Of a stretch of DNA of 35,536 nucleotides, positions 31,101-35,536 are shown piece by piece. The first letter of the stretch is position 1. Each line of letters starts with the position of its first letter. Where the stretch lies: assembly GCA_000226015.1 (NCBI GenBank), contig JH153431.1:15887-51422 (forward strand). Direction: 5' to 3'. The notes under the pieces were generated by a model. It was not told the origin of the DNA and made no database searches. It saw only the letters and a program-made list of their open reading frames with translations. Source of the DNA: Mnemiopsis leidyi. Lineage: Eukaryota > Ctenophora > Tentaculata > Lobata > Bolinopsidae. Both the position numbers and the translations under genes were made by a program.

Positions 31101-34100
31101 TCAGCCGTATGTCAATGCTAGTAAAAACATGGAACTGTGCTGAGCAGTGGACCATGACCTCGACCGCACGCGCAGCCTCGTGAGCCTCTACTTTTGTCGG
31201 TCAGGTGACGCGCGCGTGCGCCTCACGTGACGCCCTCGTGGCCCTGCATCACTGCCATGCCTCACAATGGGCTGGCTTGCACATGACTCCGACCTGACAT
31301 GTACTTAGAGACCCGTGGTAGTTAGAGCTGCCTCGTGACTCCGCAATTTGTTTCACGTTAGAAGAGTGCATCCCACCGTAAATATCCATTCAATTGCGAT
31401 GATAATATATTCTTATTTTTAGTGATAAGACTAATACTATACGAGCAGCTTAGAGTCAAATTTTGGGCCAATGAGCAGTGAGCGACATGACAGGGAGCCA
31501 ATAAGATCGGTCTGTCTAATAACTACGTACAGTTGGAACAATGGACGGTGATTGTTGCCGCCATCCCACTCCTCGGTAATGGCTGCACTAAACCCTCTCG
31601 GTTGGGGTAACCAGGAGAATCGTCAACAATTCATGTCGCCGGCAGATACCACACCACACCAGATCTGCACCTAACAGGCACCTTGACAAAGTTGATCTGC
31701 GCTGGCTTGAGTAGCCGATACTAACTGTCCGGCCGTGTATGTCGAACTTTTTAACTCGTCACGAATCTGAATTAGCGCTTAGATTTTCGCTATTGTACGG
31801 GATAGAATAACGACATTTCAGAAAGCTGCCGGAGAGATGTCATTAAACTGAACACTGTTTGCCTGTCATAGAAGGGTGTTAATGGGTAAACAGAAGCTAA
31901 CAACTCCTGTCCGGGACATTTGTTTCTCCTAAAATCCTGTATTTCTATTGGCTTGTAGACCGTTTGTCTGACATGTTAGAAAACACTACACGATCTTTTT
32001 TCCCGGGCCTCCCTGTACTAGCATCTGCTTGAGCAAGCCATCAACGTTAAGGTTTAAAACCAGGTAGATTAATGAATTTTCTCCAACTCTCTCTCTTTCT
32101 CTCTCTAGCTCTGACTTAGGTATGTGCAGCGATGAATAGGTCGTGCTCAGTGAGTGTTACAACCGAGTCGATGACACGTGATGTTATAACATAGAGACCC
32201 GGCCCCCTCCTTCTCTCTCTACTCCTTTAACAATAGCTTCCAGTAATGTCCTGTCACGTGACCTCCAGTATTGACACTTTTGAAACTGACGGTAACTGAG
32301 AGTTGTAGCAGGACTGTAGATAGCGTATATAGCTGTCCTGACGGGCTATCATACAACTGCTTCATCAGTACTTCTGGGGTCGGGATGTTGCACTTTCGCT
32401 GCTTTCTACGGTAGCAGTAGTAGTTATGAGTCCTACCGGCTAAATAGCAAGGAGAGACGCTGCGTCGATTTGACCAATCTTTCAGTTCCAGGCTAAAAGT
32501 TGAAGATCGTTCGTCTGGTGATCCGTCTTAGAATCTCATTTATTTGTTAATCTGGCTATTAATCAGATCGAGGTAAATATTGTACTGGGCACTAACAATG
32601 CATTTTTGGTTACCTCCGCAATAATCATTGGCGCCATACTGCTTGATAAGGCTCTATTAGTTGCGGTATCAATAGGTAATTACAAGCTCAAACGGTTTAG
32701 TCTACCCACTCAAAACATCTAATATTAATCATAATTTGGACATGGCATTAAGCAATCTTTCATTGTCCGGTGCGCATTATAAACGGTGATTATCAACGAA
32801 TGATCGGCTAAAACAAATAATTGGAGCATTGTCAAGGCCAAGGCGGGGTACTATCCGTTATTAGAGTTTCTCTACACGGCACCGGTACTTCACTGCTGAC
32901 TAACTTCCCATCTTCAGTAACTTTCTAGTCCCGCTCTTGGTCATTATCCGGGTCTTGACCTTTTTACTCTGATTAGGGGCTGCTCAAGGGTAAGGTTCAG
33001 TAGTGTGTACCTGTGTTGTGAGGGAGGTAGTGTGTGGGTGTGCGGGATTATTAAGAAGTATTACGTGGGTGATCGGATTCAAATGTAACATTCTTTAAAT
33101 TTCTCTCAGGCTTCTTAGGTTACTTTTCTACTAGTAAGCGAGAGGAACAACTTCTTTGCTGGACTGAGAAGTCAGGATTTTGTAATCATTGATTCATTCG
33201 GTCTGCACCCTACTCACAGTCAAATCTTCGTTATACGCTGCCGAGCGCGACCCTATGATTTGAGAATTTTTATAAAGGAGCAGTCTGTTTCCGCATCATC
33301 GCCAATTTGCCACAAAGATCACCGTAAATAGCCGAGATTGTGGAACCCAATATTGGGATATTAGAATTACGAGTGTAATTGGGAAGTAACAATTTTCCTT
33401 TCCAATTCCTGCCTTTGAGACCTCCCAACGAGCTTTGAGAGATTGGCGCTTTTCCCGGCACTCTTTACTCTCCACAGAGTACTCAAAGAAGCTGGTAAGC
33501 CCAGCTAATGATTTAAAGGACTTAAGTTTAGCGGACTTAACATACCGGCCAGGTAAGCTGGGGCTGACATTCCGGCTCTTCCTCCTTTGTATGTAAACAC
33601 AATTAGAGTGATTATCATTCAGTATGCTGGTGAAAAAACACGATCTCAATGGTAACTATCTCGACTTTGGTGCTATCAGGGGTTCAATCTGGCTCCAGAT
33701 AATTGTTAGAGACTTCACCGCTGGAGCGGACTGGATTCTAAATTGTTGGTCCCCTCAGCTTCGGATGTTATAAACAGATATTTTTTTGCTGGCACCAGCA
33801 GATTTATTTCTACAATAGAGCCGAGCCAAATTGTCTCATTTCGGTGACACATATCGGATGAGGTATGAAATAATCATGAAGTGTACTTTGCATCATTGAC
33901 CCAACCCATGTTGATGGAGTGTACAGACCAAAAACGAGATATCGCTGACTTGCGAAAATTCTATTAGCTGAAGCACAACGGCTACAGATGAAACTTTAGA
34001 AGTGCAGTTTTTATTGAATTATTTGCTAATAAATGTTTTTCTAATCACATTTTAATTAGCAAACTGTAAGTTTTATCTGAATTTTAACCTCGACATCTGT

Positions 34101-35420
34101 TATTAAATTAGCGGCCAAAGCAGAATTTGTGGGTGTGCCACAAGTTAACTGAAAAACTGATACTTAGGTAGTACAGATAGCAAATTAAATTGAATTCTCC
34201 AATAAACCAAAACTGATTTAGGTGTGACAGCTCTTGCACATGTGCAATAAATTTCGTAGAAGTGACACGCCAAAGCAATTTGAACCAAATTTATAAACTA
34301 CTGCAACGTGTTTGCTTGAGGAGTGACTTGAGGGGGAGAGATGAGAGAGAGATTTAAACTTGAAATGGATTGCCTACACCTCCTCCCCCCATGTTTATAT
34401 TCCTGATTTTGAATTAATTAATGATAACGGTTTACTTAAACTCAATGAAATAGAGTCTGGAGATAAAATCAGGTTGTTATCTAAAAACTGACACATATCT
34501 CCTTACAGATCCTACAACACCAACCTCACGGTCTACCTTGTCATACCTCGGGGCCTCTCTTCTCTCAGAGGTCTGTACCCTTATAATTTCTTACCTCAGT
34601 TTTACAAACTTCTGTACTTTTTATTTCTTGTATGATAATCTGTAATCGATTACAGATGATTTGTTAGAAGGTCGAATGGATCGCCCCTCATTAGGAACTA
34701 ATTTCTGTCGAGTGGCTTCACCCGTTGAAGTTGCGAGAAATTTGGTCAATCAATAAATCAAATGCGCATAATGATACTTGAAAGAAAATTCAAATTTTCA
34801 GTTCAAAGGGATTTGCTGAGACCCTTTTCTCCGGCGGTTCTTTGAGTATTTGATGTTATCAGTGGTGCGGTACTGTTGATCAAAGCGTCATCTGATGGAC
34901 CGTGATAAGTTTTAAATGTGTCAAACTGAACCGTCAACCCACCTCAATGGGTCTGATTGGTCTTATCTGAATCTGGGAGTGAAGTTTGTTTTATCGGCCC
35001 GACTATACTCCCGGAAGTTTCGCGGAAGTGGTTTGGGTGGGTAAAAAACGAAATCATTCGTCATGGTTCGTACTTTGGTTTGAGACAAGGTCCCGCCGAC
35101 CTTATCAGTCTTACCCACGAGAACAGGGACACCAGTCCTCCTAGCCCACAATTTTGGAGCTTCCAGGAGTCACACTATTAGAGCGAGTTAGTCCGAACAG
35201 AGCAGCACCTCCACCACAACTCTCGCGACCATCTCTACCGGCTGCCGGGTATTGTTCTCCAACTCATGATCACCTAGTTACCGTCCCCGCAGATCGCTCG
35301 TCCCCGGTCACAATTTACCATGGTCCAGTAGTCAGGGACCCGGCCGGAAACCACTACAATCTGCACCTCACACGCTGGGTCGCAACACATGGTGATCATG
35401 TGATCCGCAGGGCGGGTTGA
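19061..35420 (+). CDS. Pax transcription factor: paired domain plus octapeptide, no homeodomain (8-exon model)
   Basis: The model joins 19061-19199, 24813-24936, 27038-27162, 27608-27699, 27922-28159, 28731-28775, 34509-34570 and 35145-35420. Junction phases agree throughout (1101 nt, 366 residues). The product is a nuclear DNA-binding regulator. Residues 1-48 are Ser/Thr/Pro-rich. The paired domain spans about 49-174, with [58 protein letters not shown] and INRILRSK. Domain positions 42, 44 and 47 are Q90, R92 and H95, the Pax2/5/8-type set rather than the I-Q-N of Pax6. An octapeptide/eh1-like motif YNIDDILGI lies at 225-233 and would recruit Groucho-type corepressors. No homeodomain follows. 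Introns after DI and VV match positions known in Pax2/5/8 genes. Exons 2-5 are secure, exons 1 and 6 likely, exons 7-8 tentative. Orthology (PaxA, PaxB or other cnidarian class, or Pax1/9-like) is unresolved. Confidence 0.85.
21323..21356. promoter_or_regulatory. Pair of CACGTG E-boxes in Pax intron 1
   Basis: CACGTG at 21323-21328 (GACACGTGACG) and 21351-21356 (GTCACGTGTCA) are 28 bp apart. Both have the extended flanks favoured by bHLH-Zip factors. Confidence 0.4.
22184..22283. promoter_or_regulatory. Dense cluster: three inverted CCAAT boxes and two CACGTG
   Basis: ATTGG at 22184-22188, CACGTG at 22201-22206, ATTGG at 22226-22230 and 22256-22260, and CACGTG at 22278-22283, all within 100 bp. 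A further half site (GGTCACGTTG) follows near 22315. All three CCAAT boxes share one orientation and the context ATTGGTYC, which looks promoter- or enhancer-like. It might mark an alternative minus-strand or internal promoter. Confidence 0.45.
22948..22982. promoter_or_regulatory. Symmetric TGACCAAT - TGCACGTGCA - TGACCAAT module
   Basis: The palindrome TGCACGTGCA centred at 22965/22966 is flanked on both sides by TGACCAAT (CCAAT cores at 22948-22952 and 22978-22982), in the same orientation. The spacing from E-box edge to CCAAT core is about 10 bp on each side. Confidence 0.45.
24265..24582 (+). other. Open reading frame in Pax intron 1, status unknown
   Basis: A frame of 105 codons from an ATG at 24265, ending 231 bp before the first paired-domain exon. 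The reading is fairly protein-like, with mixed charge and a core around [14 protein letters not shown] followed by [16 protein letters not shown]. No known domain was recognised and no strong donor joins it to Pax. It could be an alternative exon, a nested gene or chance. Confidence 0.22.
24813..24936 (+). CDS. Pax exon 2: N-terminal paired-domain half (PAI, first part)
   Basis: An acceptor (TTCTCACTCAG) precedes the exon and a GTGAGT donor follows; entry phase 1, exit phase 2. It encodes residues 47-87, including [15 protein letters not shown] and [16 protein letters not shown], covering the beta-hairpin and first helices of the paired domain. The usual GGVFVNG is GGSFRNG here, an unusual pair of substitutions next to the DNA-contacting beta turn. 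Confidence 0.95.
24937..27037 (+). other. Pax intron 2 (2.1 kb)
   Basis: No exon-like or regulatory cluster stands out, and no CACGTG occurs here. A short perfect inverted repeat lies at 26751-26771. Small open frames at 25819-26031 and 26218-26448 are unsupported. Confidence 0.6.
26751..26771. repeat. Perfect 9-bp inverted repeat with 3-base loop
   Basis: ACACTAAGC (26751-26759) and GCTTAGTGT (26763-26771) flank AGC. The role is unknown: it could be a dimeric protein-binding site or a chance palindrome in intron 2. Confidence 0.6.
27038..27162 (+). CDS. Pax exon 3: recognition helix of the paired domain
   Basis: An acceptor (AATTTCCCACAG) precedes the exon and a GTGAGT donor follows; entry phase 2, exit phase 1. 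It encodes residues 88-129, containing [18 protein letters not shown] with Q90, R92 and H95 at the specificity positions, then the linker with [16 protein letters not shown]. The first-helix-turn-helix recognition helix is fully conserved. Confidence 0.97.
27163..27607 (+). other. Pax intron 3 (445 bp)
   Basis: Contains a 28-bp tandem duplication at 27197-27252 just after the donor. An open frame at 27354-27635 runs through the acceptor in another frame and is not considered coding. Confidence 0.7.
27197..27252. repeat. 28-bp tandem duplication in Pax intron 3
   Basis: AGTTTATAAGTTGGTTATGT begins each copy (27197-27224 and 27225-27252); the copies differ at one base. A recent duplication. 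Confidence 0.9.
27608..27699 (+). CDS. Pax exon 4: RED subdomain, first part
   Basis: An acceptor (ATATTTTCAG) precedes the exon and a GTACGA donor follows; entry phase 1, exit phase 0. It encodes residues 130-160 with [21 protein letters not shown], the highly conserved [10 protein letters not shown] of the C-terminal paired subdomain. It ends in MCPNK, where the family normally has one more residue before the VPS of the next exon. Confidence 0.95.
27922..28159 (+). CDS. Pax exon 5: end of paired domain and octapeptide
   Basis: An acceptor (GCCTCCTCCAG) precedes the exon and a GTAAGT donor follows; entry phase 0, exit phase 1. It encodes [14 protein letters not shown] (161-174), completing the paired domain. 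A basic Ser/Lys/Pro-rich linker follows, then [12 protein letters not shown] at 225-236. YNIDDILGI fits the Pax octapeptide/eh1 pattern (compare the YSIxxILGI and VTDILGI types). The exon carries no homeodomain start. Confidence 0.93.
28160..28730 (+). other. Pax intron 5 (571 bp)
   Basis: No features recognised. The open frames overlapping its start are read-through of exon 5 in other frames. Confidence 0.55.
28731..28775 (+). CDS. Pax exon 6: short basic exon (45 bp)
   Basis: A strong acceptor (TTCTGTCTTTCAG) precedes the exon and a canonical GTAAGT donor follows; entry and exit phase 1, matching exon 5. It encodes [14 protein letters not shown], a charged linker with a basic patch that could act in nuclear localisation. 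A symmetric 45-bp exon could be skipped without frameshift. Called from splice signals and phase alone. Confidence 0.6.
28796..28915. promoter_or_regulatory. E-box/CCAAT module just after Pax exon 6
   Basis: CACGTG at 28796-28801 (CCCACGTGACA) and 28910-28915 (CGCACGTGACATA), with inverted CCAAT (ATTGG) at 28821-28825 and 28852-28856 between them. The first E-box is only 21 bp past the exon 6 donor. Confidence 0.42.
29025..29071. promoter_or_regulatory. CCAAT - GTCACGTGAC - CCAAT - CCAAT module
   Basis: CCAAT at 29025-29029, a full GTCACGTGAC around CACGTG 29050-29055, and CCAAT at 29057-29061 and 29067-29071. The second CCAAT directly abuts the E-box palindrome (CACGTGACCAAT). Confidence 0.45.
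29566..29961. promoter_or_regulatory. Two CACGTG E-boxes near a GC-rich block
   Basis: CACGTG at 29566-29571 and 29956-29961, each followed by AT. They flank and follow a CpG-containing GC-rich stretch (about 29440-29580). Confidence 0.35.
30117..30314. promoter_or_regulatory. GTCACGTGAC + CCAAT, and a second TCACGTGA
   Basis: CACGTG at 30117-30122 within GTCACGTGACC, CCAAT at 30134-30138 (GCCAATCAG), then CACGTG at 30309-30314 in the 8-base palindrome TCACGTGA. Confidence 0.42.
31062..31229. promoter_or_regulatory. Three CACGTG E-boxes
   Basis: CACGTG at 31062-31067, 31083-31088 and 31224-31229 (CTCACGTGACG). The first two are 21 bp apart, about two helical turns, like the pair at 15868/15890. 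Confidence 0.4.
32084..32125 (+). promoter_or_regulatory. Candidate recursive splice site / 11-nt microexon
   Basis: A long pyrimidine tract (CTCTCTCTTTCTCTCTCTAG) ends in AG at 32107-32108. It is followed by CTCTGACTTAG and then the donor GTATGT at 32120. The second AG (32118-32119) directly abuts GT, which is the ratchet-point arrangement. The site sits about 3.3 kb into the 5.7-kb Pax intron. Including the 11 nt would shift the reading frame, favouring a zero-length recursive site over a microexon. Confidence 0.4.
32175..32260. promoter_or_regulatory. Two CACGTG E-boxes, one full GTCACGTGAC
   Basis: CACGTG at 32175-32180 (GACACGTGATG) and 32255-32260 (TGTCACGTGACC). They lie 50-140 bp after the candidate recursive splice site and end the 3' E-box cluster. 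Confidence 0.4.
34509..34570 (+). CDS. Pax exon 7 (tentative)
   Basis: A good acceptor (TATCTCCTTACAG) precedes the exon. Its entry phase 1 fits exon 6, giving [19 protein letters not shown], a Ser/Thr-rich reading typical of Pax C-terminal regions. The donor (GAG then GTCTGT) is weak. Exit phase 0 fits the acceptor at 35145. An alternative donor at 34575 (GTACCC) is poorer. Confidence 0.4.
34571..35144 (+). other. Tentative last Pax intron
   Basis: Nothing recognisable except small open frames around 34957-35181 on both strands, judged to be chance. Confidence 0.3.
35145..35420 (+). CDS. Pax exon 8, terminal (tentative)
   Basis: An acceptor (CCAGTCCTCCTAG) gives a phase-0 entry matching exon 7. 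The frame runs 91 codons to TGA at 35418-35420. The reading is Pro-rich ([18 protein letters not shown]), then has His/Tyr/Val-rich segments such as [20 protein letters not shown], plausible as a C-terminal activation region. An alternative acceptor at 35169 has a different phase. No family motif confirms that this exon belongs to Pax. Confidence 0.4.
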   Translation, partial: PTILELPGVTLLERVSPNRAAPPPQLSRPSLPAAGYCSPTHDHLVTVPADRSSPVTIYHGPVVRDPAGNHYNLHLTRWVATHGDHVIRRAG

Positions 35421-35479
35421 ATCGGAGGAGGGAACACGTGATGTACTACTGTGGTCGAACCAACAGGTGGAAGAAGGTG

Positions 35480-35483
<4 letters not shown>

Positions 35484-35526
<43 letters not shown>
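35484..35526. repeat. (GA)n microsatellite
   Basis: An uninterrupted 43-base GA tract followed by a purine-rich end of window. It lies 64 bp after the predicted Pax stop codon, with a CACGTG at 35435-35440 between. No polyadenylation signal is visible before the window ends. Confidence 0.95.
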
Positions 35527-35529
<3 letters not shown>

Positions 35530-35536
35530 GGAGGGG

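Larger units (their letters stand above)
28776..34508 (+). other. Pax 3' intron (5.7 kb, between predicted exons 6 and 7)
   Basis: Contains twelve CACGTG motifs, all between 28796 and 32260. It also has many CCAAT boxes, a GC-rich stretch around 29400-29600 and a candidate recursive splice site at 32084-32125. Open frames on both strands (28949-29200, 29374-29786, 33296-33649) lack ATGs, domains or splice support. No homeodomain-coding segment was found on either strand. Confidence 0.5.

Noticed and set aside
33296..33649. 117-codon minus-strand frame
   Set aside because: It opens with TTG, contains no internal ATG and has no recognisable domain; judged chance.
33660..33700. GGTTCAATCTGGCTCC as a possible tRNA T-arm
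   Set aside because: No matching A-box, acceptor stem or cloverleaf could be found around it.

Overview
The window looks like nuclear DNA of a non-bilaterian or other early-branching animal, most plausibly a cnidarian. This rests on three things: two intronless, divergent rhodopsin-class GPCR genes of one lineage-specific type; a carbohydrate sulfotransferase; and a Pax gene with 5-6 kb introns and canonical GT-AG splice sites. The lineage call is an inference from gene style, not a sequence match. No bacterial, organellar or tRNA/rRNA genes were seen.

Left part (1-14,000): two related GPCR genes lie on the minus strand (263-1225 and 8516-9718). Between them is a repeat-rich interval. It holds a 1.04-kb interlocked inverted-repeat structure (2171-3212), a 544-bp MITE-like element with a perfect 8-bp target-site duplication (3623-4166), an AT-rich inverted-repeat element (about 7074-7451) and small tandem repeats. 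A plus-strand single-exon sulfotransferase of the CHST8-14 type (11630-12841) follows, divergent from GPCR 2. Beyond it are a foldback and an E2F-like hairpin.

Right part (14,000-35,536): this is dominated by a plus-strand Pax transcription factor gene. I could build an eight-exon, phase-consistent model from 19061 to 35420 (366 codons plus stop). Exons 2-5 encode a nearly complete paired domain and an octapeptide (eh1-like) motif and are secure. Exons 1 and 6 are likely. Exons 7-8 are tentative. No homeodomain is visible. The 5-kb upstream region has three weak candidate exons of unknown affiliation.

The most striking non-coding signal is the palindromic E-box CACGTG. I count 28 copies after position 14,000 and 7 before it. 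The 28 fall in three clusters (15.1-18.8, 21.3-23.9 and 28.8-32.3 kb) plus one at 35.4 kb, and are absent from the 4.9 kb holding the paired-domain exons. Four are the full 10-mer GTCACGTGAC, and many sit within tens of bases of CCAAT boxes. This suggests a dense bHLH-Zip/NF-Y-like regulatory array around a Pax gene, although a dispersed repeat family is an alternative. The Pax locus also has a candidate recursive-splice site in its largest 3' intron and tandem alternative donors at exon 1.
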